DNA of 64,000 nucleotides from the NCBI GenBank assembly GCA_029224185.1, contig JANZKI010000043.1, forward strand, positions 186,001-250,000, written 5' to 3'. The number at the start of each line of letters is the position of its first letter. The stretch's first letter is position 1. Of the stretch, positions 21,742-34,729 are shown in pieces. Below the pieces are notes generated by a model, which did no database searches, was not told the DNA's origin, and saw only the letters and a list, made by a program, of their open reading frames with translations. The position numbers were made by a program, and so were the translations under genes. This stretch comes from Karalla daura. Taxonomy: Eukaryota; Chordata; Actinopteri; Chaetodontiformes; Leiognathidae.

Positions 21742-21919
21742 CCCCAAATCGTGCGTTTGGACTCGCTCGTTCGGGGTCGGGATTTCGGCCGAAAACGACA
21801 GGTCCGGGGTGGTCGTTTTTTTCACTTTCGGCGAGGGTTAATATCTCAGCTCCGGGACCACAGCCGGCCTCGGGATTGCGTTTTCCAGTGACCGTGGGCC
21901 ACCCCGGAGGCGGCTCACA

Positions 21920-22240
21920 CCCCAAATCGTGCGTTTGGACTCGCTCGCGAGGGGTCGGGATTTCGGCCAAAACGACTGGTCCGGGATGGTCATTTTTTTA
22001 CCTTTCGGCGAGCTTTAAAATCTCAGCTCCAGGATCAAATGATCCTGGAGCTCCAGGATCAAATGATCCTGGAGCTGAGATTTTAAAGCTCGCCGAAAGT
22101 GAAAAAGTGAAAAAAACGACCACCCCGGACCTGTGGTTTTTTTCACTTTCGGCGAGCTTTGATATCTCAGCTCCAGGATCAAATCCGGCATCGGGATTGC
22201 GTTTTCCAGTGACCGTGGGCCACCCCGGAGGCGGCTCACA
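21920..22240. repeat. Foldback unit L-8
   Basis: 1354 bp after L-6; followed by the first D* (GACAAC) monomer. Confidence 0.94.
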
Positions 22241-22774
22241 CCCCAAATCGTGCGTTTGGACTCGCTCGTTCGGGGTCGGGATTTCGGCCGACAACGACAG
22301 GTCCGGGGTGGTCGTTTTTTTCACTTTCGGCGAGGGTTAATATCTCAGCTCCTGGACCACAGCCGGCCTCGGGATTGCTTTATCCAGTGAGCGTGGGCCA
22401 CCCCGGAGGCGGCTCACACCCCAAATGGTGGGTTTGAGCTCGCTCGTTCGGGGTCAGGAAATCGGCTCAAAACGACAGGTCCGGGGTGGTCGTTTTTTTC
22501 ACTTTCGGCGAGGGTTAATATCTCATCTCCTGGACCACAGCCGGCCTCGGGATTGCTTTATCCAGTGAGCGTGGGCCACCCCGGAGGCGGCTCACACCCC
22601 AAATCGTGCGTTTGGACTCATTCGTTCGGGGTCAGGATTTCGGCCGAAAACGACAGGTCCGGGGTGGTCGTTTTTTTCACTTTCGGCGAGGGTTAATATC
22701 TCAGCTCCGGGACCACAGCCGGCCTCGGGATTGCTTTTTCCAGTGAGCGTGGGCCACCCCGGAGGCGGCTCACA

Positions 22775-23071
22775 CCCCAAATCGTGCGTTTGGACTCGCT
22801 CGCGAGGGGTCGGGATTTCGGCCAAAACGACTGGTCCGGGATGGTCATTTTTTTACCTTTCGGCGAGCTTTAAAATCTCAGCTCCAGGATCAAATGATCC
22901 TGGAGCTGAGATTTTAAAGCTCGCCGAAAGTGAAAAAGTGAAAAAAACGACCACCCCGGACCTGTGGTTTTTTTCACTTTCGGCGAGCTTTGATATCTCA
23001 GCTCCAGGATCAAATCCGGCATCGGGATTGCTTTTTCCAGTGAGCGTGGGCCACCCCGGAGGCGGCTCACA
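22775..23071. repeat. Foldback unit M-4
   Basis: 297 bp; leads block 7; followed by A, hybrid-tail E, G. Confidence 0.94.
22857..22930. repeat. M-type palindrome, 36-bp perfect arms
   Basis: Arms of 36 bp are separated by only AA (GGATCA-AA-TGATCC). Outward of the perfect part the symmetry continues imperfectly, because the middle arm has an extra GTGAAAAA and the left arm has TTTACC. Confidence 0.93.
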
Positions 23072-23427
23072 CCCCAAATCGTGCGTTTGGACTCATTCGT
23101 TCGGGGTCAGGATTTCGGCCGAAAACGACAGGTCCGGGGTGGTCGTTTTTTTCACTTTCGGCGAGGGTTAATATCTCAGCTCCGGGACCACAGCCGGCCT
23201 CGGGATTGCGTTTTCCAGTGACCGTGGGCCACCCCGGAGGCGGCTCACACCCCAAATCGTGCGTTTGGACTCGCTCGCGAGGGGTCGGGATTTCGGCCGA
23301 AAACGACAGGTCCGGGGTGGTCGTTTTTTTCACATTCGGCGAGGGTTAATATCTCAGCTCCAGGATCAAATCAGGCCTCGGGATTGCTTTTTCCAGTGAG
23401 CGTGGGCCACCCCAGAGGCGGCTCACA

Positions 23428-23605
23428 CCCCAAATCGTGCGTTTGGACTCGCTCGTTCGGGGTCAGGATTTCGGCCGAAAACGACAGGTCCGGGGTGGTC
23501 GTTTTTTTCACTTTCGGCGAGGGTTAATATCTCAGCTCCGGGACCACAGCCGGCCTCGGGATTGCTTTTTCCAGTGAGCGTGGGCCACCCCGGAGGCGGC
23601 TCACA
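23428..23605 (+). repeat. Monomer class G (representative)
   Basis: The head combines CGCTCGTTC (as in D) with GGGGTCAGG (as in A and B), so it looks like a D/A recombinant. In the right half it sits immediately before an L or rearranged foldback (25316, 26705, 29637, 32272, 42709, 45522, 54716). Confidence 0.85.
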
Positions 23606-23926
23606 CCCCAAATCGTGCGTTTGGACTCGCTCGCGAGGGGTCGGGATTTCGGCCAAAACGACTGGTCCGGGATGGTCATTTTTTTACCTTTCGGCGAGCT
23701 TTAAAATCTCAGCTCCAGGATCAAATGATCCTGGAGCTCCAGGATCAAATGATCCTGGAGCTGAGATTTTAAAGCTCGCCGAAAGTGAAAAAGTGAAAAA
23801 AACGACCACCCCGGACCTGTGGTTTTTTTCACTTTCGGCGAGCTTTGATATCTCAGCTCCAGGATCAAATCCGGCATCGGGATTGCGTTTTCCAGTGACC
23901 GTGGGCCACCCCGGAGGCGGCTCACA
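23606..23926. repeat. Foldback unit L-9
   Basis: 831 bp after M-4; preceded by G. Confidence 0.94.
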
Positions 23927-24104
23927 CCCCAAATCGTGCGTTTGGACTCGCTCGTTCGGGGTCGGGATTTCGGCCGAAAACGACAGGTCCGGGGTGGTCG
24001 TTTTTTTCACTTTCGGCGAGGGTTAATATCTCAGCTCCGGGACCACAGCCGGCCTCGGGATTGCGTTTTCCAGTGACCGTGGGCCACCCCGGAGGCGGCT
24101 CACA

Positions 24105-24425
24105 CCCCAAATCGTGCGTTTGGACTCGCTCGCGAGGGGTCGGGATTTCGGCCAAAACGACTGGTCCGGGATGGTCATTTTTTTACCTTTCGGCGAGCTT
24201 TAAAATCTCAGCTCCAGGATCAAATGATCCTGGAGCTCCAGGATCAAATGATCCTGGAGCTGAGATTTTAAAGCTCGCCGAAAGTGAAAAAGTGAAAAAA
24301 ACGACCACCCCGGACCTGTGGTTTTTTTCACTTTCGGCGAGCTTTGATATCTCAGCTCCAGGATCAAATCCGGCATCGGGATTGCGTTTTCCAGTGACCG
24401 TGGGCCACCCCGGAGGCGGCTCACA
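24105..24425. repeat. Foldback unit L-10
   Basis: 499 bp after L-9; absent from the +6209 copy. Confidence 0.94.
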
Positions 24426-25493
24426 CCCCAAATCGTGCGTTTGGACTCGCTCGTTCGGGGTCGGGATTTCGGCCGACAACGACAGGTCCGGGGTGGTCGT
24501 TTTTTTCACTTTCGGCGAGGGTTAATATCTCAGCTCCTGGACCACAGCCGGCCTCGGGATTGCTTTATCCAGTGAGCGTGGGCCACCCCGGAGGCGGCTC
24601 ACACCCCAAATGGTGGGTTTGAGCTCGCTCGTTCGGGGTCAGGAAATCGGCTCAAAACGACAGGTCCGGGGTGGTCGTTTTTGTCACTTTCGGCGAGGGT
24701 TAATATCTCAGCTCCGGGACCACAGCCGGCCTCGGGATTGCTTTTTCCAGTGAGCGTGGGCCACCCCGGAGGCGGCTCACACCCCAAATCGTGCGTTTGG
24801 ACTCATTCGTTCGGGGTCAGGATTTCGGCCGAAAACGACAGGTCCGGGGTGGTCGTTTTTTTCACTTTCGGCGAGGGTTAATATCTCAGCTCCGGGACCA
24901 CAGCCGGCCTCGGGATTGCTTTTTCCAGTGAGCGTGGGCCACCCCGGAGGCGGCTCACACCCCAAATCGTGCGTTTGGACTCGTTCGTTCGGGGTCAGGA
25001 TTTCGGCCGAAAACGACAGGTCCGGGGTGGTCGTTTTTTTCACTTTCGGCGAGGGTTAATATCTCAGCTCCGGGACCACAGCCGGCCTCGGGATTGCGTT
25101 TTCCAGTGAGCGTGGGCCACCCCGGAGGCGGCTCACACCCCAAATCGTGCGTTTGGACTCGCTCGTTCGGGGTCGGGATTTCGGCCGAAAACGACAGGTC
25201 CGGGGTGGTCGTTTTTTTCACATTCGGCGAGGGTTAATATCTCAGCTCCAGGATCAAATCCGGCCTCGGGATTGCTTTTTCCAGTGAGCGTGGGCCACCC
25301 CAGAGGCGGCTCACACCCCAAATCGTGCGTTTGGACTCGCTCGTTCGGGGTCAGGATTTCGGCCGAAAACGACAGGTCCGGGGTGGTCGTTTTTTTCACT
25401 TTCGGCGAGGGTTAATATCTCAGCTCCGGGACCACAGCCGGCCTCGGGATTGCTTTTTCCAGTGAGCGTGGGCCACCCCGGAGGCGGCTCACA

Positions 25494-25814
25494 CCCCAAA
25501 TCGTGCGTTTGGACTCGCTCGCGAGGGGTCGGGATTTCGGCCAAAACGACTGGTCCGGGATGGTCATTTTTTTACCTTTCGGCGAGCTTTAAAATCTCAG
25601 CTCCAGGATCAAATGATCCTGGAGCTCCAGGATCAAATGATCCTGGAGCTGAGATTTTAAAGCTCGCCGAAAGTGAAAAAGTGAAAAAAACGACCACCCC
25701 GGACCTGTGGTTTTTTTCACTTTCGGCGAGCTTTGATATCTCAGCTCCAGGATCAAATCCGGCATCGGGATTGCGTTTTCCAGTGACCGTGGGCCACCCC
25801 GGAGGCGGCTCACA
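25494..25814. repeat. Foldback unit L-11
   Basis: 1389 bp after L-10. Confidence 0.94.
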
Positions 25815-26882
25815 CCCCAAATCGTGCGTTTGGACTCGCTCGTTCGGGGTCGGGATTTCGGCCGACAACGACAGGTCCGGGGTGGTCGTTTTTTTCACTT
25901 TCGGCGAGGGTTAATATCTCAGCTCCTGGACCACAGCCGGCCTCGGGATTGCTTTATCCAGTGAGCGTGGGCCACCCCGGAGGCGGCTCACACCCCAAAT
26001 GGTGGGTTTGAGCTCGCTCGTTCGGGGTCAGGAAATCGGCTCAAAACGACAGGTCCGGGGTGGTCGTTTTTGTCACTTTCGGCGAGGGTTAATATCTCAG
26101 CTCCGGGACCACAGCCGGCCTCGGGATTGCTTTTTCCAGTGAGCGTGGGCCACCCCGGAGGCGGCTCACACCCCAAATCGTGCGTTTGGACTCATTCGTT
26201 CGGGGTCAGGATTTCGGCCGAAAACGACAGGTCCGGGGTGGTCGTTTTTTTCACTTTCGGCGAGGGTTAATATCTCAGCTCCGGGACCACAGCCGGCCTC
26301 GGGATTGCTTTTTCCAGTGAGCGTGGGCCACCCCGGAGGCGGCTCACACCCCAAATCGTGCGTTTGGACTCGTTCGTTCGGGGTCAGGATTTCGGCCGAA
26401 AACGACAGGTCCGGGGTGGTCGTTTTTTTCACTTTCGGCGAGGGTTAATATCTCAGCTCCGGGACCACAGCCGGCCTCGGGATTGCGTTTTCCAGTGAGC
26501 GTGGGCCACCCCGGAGGCGGCTCACACCCCAAATCGTGCGTTTGGACTCGCTCGTTCGGGGTCGGGATTTCGGCCGAAAACGACAGGTCCGGGGTGGTCG
26601 TTTTTTTCACATTCGGCGAGGGTTAATATCTCAGCTCCAGGATCAAATCCGGCCTCGGGATTGCTTTTTCCAGTGAGCGTGGGCCACCCCAGAGGCGGCT
26701 CACACCCCAAATCGTGCGTTTGGACTCGCTCGTTCGGGGTCAGGATTTCGGCCGAAAACGACAGGTCCGGGGTGGTCGTTTTTTTCACTTTCGGCGAGGG
26801 TTAATATCTCAGCTCCGGGACCACAGCCGGCCTCGGGATTGCTTTTTCCAGTGAGCGTGGGCCACCCCGGAGGCGGCTCACA

Positions 26883-27203
26883 CCCCAAATCGTGCGTTTG
26901 GACTCGCTCGCGAGGGGTCGGGATTTCGGCCAAAACGACTGGTCCGGGATGGTCATTTTTTTACCTTTCGGCGAGCTTTAAAATCTCAGCTCCAGGATCA
27001 AATGATCCTGGAGCTCCAGGATCAAATGATCCTGGAGCTGAGATTTTAAAGCTCGCCGAAAGTGAAAAAGTGAAAAAAACGACCACCCCGGACCTGTGGT
27101 TTTTTTCACTTTCGGCGAGCTTTGATATCTCAGCTCCAGGATCAAATCCGGCATCGGGATTGCGTTTTCCAGTGACCGTGGGCCACCCCGGAGGCGGCTC
27201 ACA
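26883..27203. repeat. Foldback unit L-12
   Basis: 1389 bp after L-11. Confidence 0.94.
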
Positions 27204-28983
27204 CCCCAAATCGTGCGTTTGGACTCGCTCGTTCGGGGTCGGGATTTCGGCCGACAACGACAGGTCCGGGGTGGTCGTTTTTTTCACTTTCGGCGAGGGT
27301 TAATATCTCAGCTCCTGGACCACAGCCGGCCTCGGGATTGCTTTATCCAGTGAGCGTGGGCCACCCCGGAGGCGGCTCACACCCCAAATGGTGGGTTTGA
27401 GCTCGCTCGTTCGGGGTCAGGAAATCGGCTCAAAACGACAGGTCCGGGGTGGTCGTTTTTGTCACTTTCGGCGAGGGTTAATATCTCAGCTCCGGGACCA
27501 CAGCCGGCCTCGGGATTGCTTTTTCCAGTGAGCGTGGGCCACCCCGGAGGCGGCTCACACCCCAAATCGTGCGTTTGGACTCATTCGTTCGGGGTCAGGA
27601 TTTCGGCCGAAAACGACAGGTCCGGGGTGGTCGTTTTTTTCACTTTCGGCGAGGGTTAATATCTCAGCTCCGGGACCACAGCCGGCCTCGGGATTGCTTT
27701 TTCCAGTGAGCGTGGGCCACCCCGGAGGCGGCTCACACCCCAAATCGTGCGTTTGGACTCGTTCGTTCGGGGTCAGGATTTCGGCCGAAAACGACAGGTC
27801 CGGGGTGGTCGTTTTTTTCACTTTCGGCGAGGGTTAATATCTCAGCTCCGGGACCACAGCCGGCCTCGGGATTGCTTTTTCCAGTGAGCGTGGGCCACCC
27901 CGGAGGCGGCTCACACCCCAAATGGTGGGTTTGAGCTCGCTCGTTCGGGGTCAGGAAATCGGCTCAAAACGACAGGTCCGGGGTGGTCGTTTTTTTCACT
28001 TTCGGCGAGGGTTAATATCTCATCTCCTGGACCACAGCCGGCCTCGGGATTGCTTTTTCCAGTGAGCGTGGGCCACCCCGGAGGCGGCTCACACCCCAAA
28101 TCGTGCGTTTGGACTCATTCGTTCGGGGTCAGGATTTCGGCCGAAAACGACAGGTCCGGGGTGGTCGTTTTTTTCACTTTCGGCGAGGGTTAATATCTCA
28201 GCTCCGGGACCACAGCCGGCCTCGGGATTGCTTTTTCCAGTGAGCGTGGGCCACCCCGGAGGCGGCTCACACCCCAAATCGTGCGTTTGGACTCGTTCGT
28301 TCGGGGTCAGGATTTCGGCCGAAAACGACAGGTCCGGGGTGGTCGTTTTTTTCACTTTCGGCGAGGGTTAATATCTCAGCTCCGGGACCACAGCCGGCCT
28401 CGGGATTGCGTTTTCCAGTGAGCGTGGGCCACCCCGGAGGCGGCTCACACCCCAAATCGTGCGTTTGGACTCGCTCGTTCGGGGTCGGGATTTCGGCCGA
28501 AAACGACAGGTCCGGGGTGGTCGTTTTTTTCACTTTCGGCGAGGGTTAATATCTCAGCTCCTGGACCACAGCCGGCCTCGGGATTGCTTTATCCAGTGAG
28601 CGTGGGCCACCCCGGAGGCGGCTCACACCCCAAATCGTGCGTTTGGACTCGCTCGCGAGGGGTCGGGATTTCGGCCGAAAACGACAGGTCCGGGGTGGTC
28701 GCTTTTTTCACTTTCGGCGAGGGTTAATATCTCAGCTCCGGGACCACAGCCGGCCTCGGGATTGCTTTTTCCAGTGAGCGTGGGCCACCCCGGAGGCGGC
28801 TCACACCCCAAATCGTGCGTTTGGACTCATTCGTTCGGGGTCAGGATTTCGGCCGAAAACGACAGGTCCGGGGTGGTCGTTTTTTTCACTTTCGGCGAGG
28901 GTTAACATCTCAGCTCCGGGACCACAGCCGGCCTCGGGATTGCTTTTTCCAGTGAGCGTGGGCCACCCTGGAGGCGGCTCACA

Positions 28984-29280
28984 CCCCAAATCGTGCGTTT
29001 GGACTCGCTCGCGAGGGGTCGGGATTTCGGCCAAAACGACTGGTCCGGGATGGTCATTTTTTTACCTTTCGGCGAGCTTTAAAATCTCAGCTCCAGGATC
29101 AAATGATCCTGGAGCTGAGATTTTAAAGCTCGCCGAAAGTGAAAAAGTGAAAAAAACGACCACCCCGGACCTGTGGTTTTTTTCACTTTCGGCGAGCTTT
29201 GATATCTCAGCTCCAGGATCAAATCCGGCATCGGGATTGCTTTTTCCAGTGAGCGTGGGCCACCCCGGAGGCGGCTCACA
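28984..29280. repeat. Foldback unit M-5
   Basis: First M unit preceded by CCCTGG and by an A monomer with GTTAAC. Confidence 0.94.
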
Positions 29281-29814
29281 CCCCAAATCGTGCGTTTGGA
29301 CTCATTCGTTCGGGGTCAGGATTTCGGCCGAAAACGACAGGTCCGGGGTGGTCGTTTTTTTCACTTTCGGCGAGGGTTAATATCTCAGCTCCGGGACCAC
29401 AGCCGGCCTCGGGATTGCGTTTTCCAGTGACCGTGGGCCACCCCGGAGGCGGCTCACACCCCAAATCGTGCGTTTGGACTCGCTCGCGAGGGGTCGGGAT
29501 TTCGGCCGAAAACGACAGGTCCGGGGTGGTCGTTTTTTTCACATTCGGCGAGGGTTAATATCTCAGCTCCAGGATCAAATCAGGCCTCGGGATTGCTTTT
29601 TCCAGTGAGCGTGGGCCACCCCAGAGGCGGCTCACACCCCAAATCGTGCGTTTGGACTCGCTCGTTCGGGGTCAGGATTTCGGCCGAAAACGACAGGTCC
29701 GGGGTGGTCGTTTTTTTCACTTTCGGCGAGGGTTAATATCTCAGCTCCGGGACCACAGCCGGCCTCGGGATTGCTTTTTCCAGTGAGCGTGGGCCACCCC
29801 GGAGGCGGCTCACA

Positions 29815-30135
29815 CCCCAAATCGTGCGTTTGGACTCGCTCGCGAGGGGTCGGGATTTCGGCCAAAACGACTGGTCCGGGATGGTCATTTTTTTACCTTT
29901 CGGCGAGCTTTAAAATCTCAGCTCCAGGATCAAATGATCCTGGAGCTCCAGGATCAAATGATCCTGGAGCTGAGATTTTAAAGCTCGCCGAAAGTGAAAA
30001 AGTGAAAAAAACGACCACCCCGGACCTGTGGTTTTTTTCACTTTCGGCGAGCTTTGATATCTCAGCTCCAGGATCAAATCCGGCATCGGGATTGCGTTTT
30101 CCAGTGACCGTGGGCCACCCCGGAGGCGGCTCACA
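29815..30135. repeat. Foldback unit L-13
   Basis: 831 bp after M-5; followed by D*. Confidence 0.94.
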
Positions 30136-32449
30136 CCCCAAATCGTGCGTTTGGACTCGCTCGTTCGGGGTCGGGATTTCGGCCGACAACGACAGGTCCG
30201 GGGTGGTCGTTTTTTTCACTTTCGGCGAGGGTTAATATCTCAGCTCCTGGACCACAGCCGGCCTCGGGATTGCTTTATCCAGTGAGCGTGGGCCACCCCG
30301 GAGGCGGCTCACACCCCAAATGGTGGGTTTGAGCTCGCTCGTTCGGGGTCAGGAAATCGGCTCAAAACGACAGGTCCGGGGTGGTCGTTTTTGTCACTTT
30401 CGGCGAGGGTTAATATCTCAGCTCCGGGACCACAGCCGGCCTCGGGATTGCTTTTTCCAGTGAGCGTGGGCCACCCCGGAGGCGGCTCACACCCCAAATC
30501 GTGCGTTTGGACTCATTCGTTCGGGGTCAGGATTTCGGCCGAAAACGACAGGTCCGGGGTGGTCGTTTTTTTCACTTTCGGCGAGGGTTAATATCTCAGC
30601 TCCGGGACCACAGCCGGCCTCGGGATTGCTTTTTCCAGTGAGCGTGGGCCACCCCGGAGGCGGCTCACACCCCAAATCGTGCGTTTGGACTCGTTCGTTC
30701 GGGGTCAGGATTTCGGCCGAAAACGACAGGTCCGGGGTGGTCGTTTTTTTCACTTTCGGCGAGGGTTAATATCTCAGCTCCGGGACCACAGCCGGCCTCG
30801 GGATTGCGTTTTCCAGTGAGCGTGGGCCACCCCGGAGGCGGCTCACACCCCAAATCGTGCGTTTGGACTCGCTCGTTCGGGGTCGGGATTTCGGCCGAAA
30901 ACGACAGGTTCGGGGTGGTCGTTTTTTTCACTTTCGGCGAGGGTTAATATCTCAGCTCCGGGACCACAGCCGGCCTCGGGATTGCTTTTTCCAGTGAGCG
31001 TGGGCCACCCCGGAGGCGGCTCACACCCCAAATGGTGGGTTTGAGCTCGCTCGTTCGGGGTCAGGAAATCGGCTCAAAACGACAGGTCCGGGGTGGTCGT
31101 TTTTTTCACTTTCGGCGAGGGTTAATATCTCATCTCCTGGACCACAGCCGGCCTCGGGATTGCTTTTTCCAGTGAGCGTGGGCCACCCCGGAGGCGGCTC
31201 ACACCCCAAATCGTGCGTTTGGACTCATTCGTTCGGGGTCAGGATTTCGGCCGAAAACGACAGGTCCGGGGTGGTCGTTTTTTTCACTTTCGGCGAGGGT
31301 TAATATCTCAGCTCCGGGACCACAGCCGGCCTCGGGATTGCTTTTTCCAGTGAGCGTGGGCCACCCCGGAGGCGGCTCACACCCCAAATCGTGCGTTTGG
31401 ACTCGTTCGTTCGGGGTCAGGATTTCGGCCGAAAACGACAGGTCCGGGGTGGTCGTTTTTTTCACTTTCGGCGAGGGTTAATATCTCAGCTCCGGGACCA
31501 CAGCCGGCCTCGGGATTGCGTTTTCCAGTGAGCGTGGGCCACCCCGGAGGCGGCTCACACCCCAAATCGTGCGTTTGGACTCGCTCGTTCGGGGTCGGGA
31601 TTTCGGCCGAAAACGACAGGTCCGGGGTGGTCGTTTTTTTCACTTTCGGCGAGGGTTAATATCTCAGCTCCTGGACCACAGCCGGCCTCGGGATTGCTTT
31701 ATCCAGTGAGCGTGGGCCACCCCGGAGGCGGCTCACACCCCAAATCGTGCGTTTGGACTCGCTCGCGAGGGGTCGGGATTTCGGCCGAAAACGACAGGTC
31801 CGGGGTGGTCGCTTTTTTCACTTTCGGCGAGGGTTAATATCTCAGCTCCGGGACCACAGCCGGCCTCGGGATTGCTTTTTCCAGTGAGCGTGGGCCACCC
31901 CGGAGGCGGCTCACACCCCAAATCGTGCGTTTGGACTCATTCGTTCGGGGTCAGGATTTCGGCCGAAAACGACAGGTCCGGGGTGGTCGTTTTTTTCACT
32001 TTCGGCGAGGGTTAATATCTCAGCTCCTGGACCACAGCCGGCCTCGGGATTGCTTTATCCAGTGAGCGTGGGCCACCCCGGAGGCGGCTCACACCCCAAA
32101 TCGTGCGTTTGGACTCGCTCGCGAGGGGTCGGGATTTCGGCCGAAAACGACAGGTCCGGGGTGGTCGTTTTTTTCACATTCGGCGAGGGTTAATATCTCA
32201 GCTCCAGGATCAAATCAGGCCTCGGGATTGCTTTTTCCAGTGAGCGTGGGCCACCCCAGAGGCGGCTCACACCCCAAATCGTGCGTTTGGACTCGCTCGT
32301 TCGGGGTCAGGATTTCGGCCGAAAACGACAGGTCCGGGGTGGTCGTTTTTTTCACTTTCGGCGAGGGTTAATATCTCAGCTCCGGGACCACAGCCGGCCT
32401 CGGGATTGCTTTTTCCAGTGAGCGTGGGCCACCCCGGAGGCGGCTCACA

Positions 32450-32771
32450 CCCCAAATCGTGCGTTTGGACTCGCTCGCGAGGGGTCGGGATTTCGGCCAA
32501 AACGACTGGTCCGGGATGGTCATTTTTTTACCTTTCGGCGAGCTTTAAAATCTCAGCTCCAGGATCAAATGATCCTGGAGCTCCAGGATCAAATGATCCT
32601 GGAGCTGAGATTTTAAAGCTCGCCGAAAGTGAAAAAGTGAAAAAAAACGACCACCCCGGACCTGTGGTTTTTTTCACTTTCGGCGAGCTTTGATATCTCA
32701 GCTCCAGGATCAAATCCGGCATCGGGATTGCGTTTTCCAGTGACCGTGGGCCACCCCGGAGGCGGCTCACA
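32450..32771. repeat. Foldback unit L-14 (322 bp)
   Basis: The A-tract of the middle arm has one extra A (about 32640-32647), the only such length change among L units. Confidence 0.93.
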
Positions 32772-34729
32772 CCCCAAATCGTGCGTTTGGACTCGCTCGT
32801 TCGGGGTCGGGATTTCGGCCGACAACGACAGGTCCGGGGTGGTCGTTTTTTTCACTTTCGGCGAGGGTTAATATCTCAGCTCCTGGACCACAGCCGGCCT
32901 CGGGATTGCTTTATCCAGTGAGCGTGGGCCACCCCGGAGGCGGCTCACACCCCAAATGGTGGGTTTGAGCTCGCTCGTTCGGGGTCAGGAAATCGGCTCA
33001 AAACGACAGGTCCGGGGTGGTCGTTTTTGTCACTTTCGGCGAGGGTTAATATCTCAGCTCCGGGACCACAGCCGGCCTCGGGATTGCTTTTTCCAGTGAG
33101 CGTGGGCCACCCCGGAGGCGGCTCACACCCCAAATCGTGCGTTTGGACTCATTCGTTCGGGGTCAGGATTTCGGCCGAAAACGACAGGTCCGGGGTGGTC
33201 GTTTTTTTCACTTTCGGCGAGGGTTAATATCTCAGCTCCGGGACCACAGCCGGCCTCGGGATTGCTTTTTCCAGTGAGCGTGGGCCACCCCGGAGGCGGC
33301 TCACACCCCAAATCGTGCGTTTGGACTCGTTCGTTCGGGGTCAGGATTTCGGCCGAAAACGACAGGTCCGGGGTGGTCGTTTTTTTCACTTTCGGCGAGG
33401 GTTAATATCTCAGCTCCGGGACCACAGCCGGCCTCGGGATTGCGTTTTCCAGTGAGCGTGGGCCACCCCGGAGGCGGCTCACACCCCAAATCGTGCGTTT
33501 GGACTCGCTCGTTCGGGGTCGGGATTTCGGCCGAAAACGACAGGTTCGGGGTGGTCGTTTTTTTCACTTTCGGCGAGGGTTAATATCTCAGCTCCGGGAC
33601 CACAGCCGGCCTCGGGATTGCTTTTTCCAGTGAGCGTGGGCCACCCCGGAGGCGGCTCACACCCCAAATGGTGGGTTTGAGCTCGCTCGTTCGGGGTCAG
33701 GAAATCGGCTCAAAACGACAGGTCCGGGGTGGTTGTTTTTTTCACTTTCGGCGAGGGTTAATATCTCATCTCCTGGACCACAGCCGGCCTCGGGATTGCT
33801 TTTTCCAGTGAGCGTGGGCCACCCCGGAGGCGGCTCACACCCCAAATCGTGCGTTTGGACTCATTCGTTCGGGGTCAGGATTTCGGCCGAAAACGACAGG
33901 TCCGGGGTGGTCGTTTTTTTCACTTTCGGCGAGGGTTAATATCTCAGCTCCGGGACCACAGCCGGCCTCGGGATTGCTTTTTCCAGTGAGCGTGGGCCAC
34001 CCCGGAGGCGGCTCACACCCCAAATCGTGCGTTTGGACTCGTTCGTTCGGGGTCAGGATTTCGGCCGAAAACGACAGGTCCGGGGTGGTCGTTTTTTTCA
34101 CTTTCGGCGAGGGTTAATATCTCAGCTCCGGGACCACAGCCGGCCTCGGGATTGCGTTTTCCAGTGAGCGTGGGCCACCCCGGAGGCGGCTCACACCCCA
34201 AATCGTGCGTTTGGACTCGCTCGCGAGGGGTCGGGATTTCGGCCGAAAACGACAGGTCCGGGGTGGTCGTTTTTTTCACTTTCGGCGAGGGTTAATATCT
34301 CAGCTCCTGGACCACAGCCGGCCTCGGGATTGCTTTATCCAGTGAGCGTGGGCCACCCCGGAGGCGGCTCACACCCCAAATCGTGCGTTTGGACTCGCTC
34401 GCGAGGGGTCGGGATTTCGGCCGAAAACGACAGGTCCGGGGTGGTCGCTTTTTTCACTTTCGGCGAGGGTTAATATCTCAGCTCCGGGACCACAGCCGGC
34501 CTCGGGATTGCTTTTTCCAGTGAGCGTGGGCCACCCCGGAGGCGGCTCACACCCCAAATCGTGCGTTTGGACTCATTCGTTCGGGGTCAGGATTTCGGCC
34601 GAAAACGACAGGTCCGGGGTGGTCGTTTTTTTCACTTTCGGCGAGGGTTAACATCTCAGCTCCGGGACCACAGCCGGCCTCGGGATTGCTTTTTCCAGTG
34701 AGCGTGGGCCACCCTGGAGGCGGCTCACA

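Larger units (their letters stand above)
19212..22774 (+). repeat. Block 6: 1354-bp HOR with paired L foldbacks
   Basis: L foldbacks start at 19212, 20067, 20566, 21421 and 21920. The spacing alternates between 855 bp (321 + 3 x 178) and 499 bp (321 + 178), so the HOR is 1354 bp with order F-D-C-A-F-(A or D). The D monomer at 22241 is the first in the window with GACAACGAC in place of GAAAACGAC, a marker common further right. Confidence 0.94.
22775..28983 (+). repeat. Block 7: M-led block with 1389-bp HOR copies
   Basis: The block begins with an M foldback (22775), then L foldbacks at 23606, 24105, 25494 and 26883. From 24105 two copies of a 1389-bp HOR, F(L)-D*-C-A-B-D-G, stand in tandem; a third, starting at 26883, keeps only F-D*-C-A-B before switching to C-A-B-D-E-A. 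D* carries GACAAC, C carries TTTTTGTCAC and D carries CACATTCGG. The whole block is 6209 bp and precedes a partial copy of itself. Confidence 0.92.
28984..34729 (+). repeat. Block 8: partial copy of block 7 plus 2635-bp unit
   Basis: M at 28984 and L at 29815 repeat 22775 and 23606 at +6209 bp, but the 499-bp F-D pair at 24105 is missing and the offset falls to 5710 bp. A 2635-bp unit (29815-32449; F(L) plus 13 monomers) is followed by an 11-monomer version from 32450. The L foldback at 32450 has one extra A. Confidence 0.9.
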
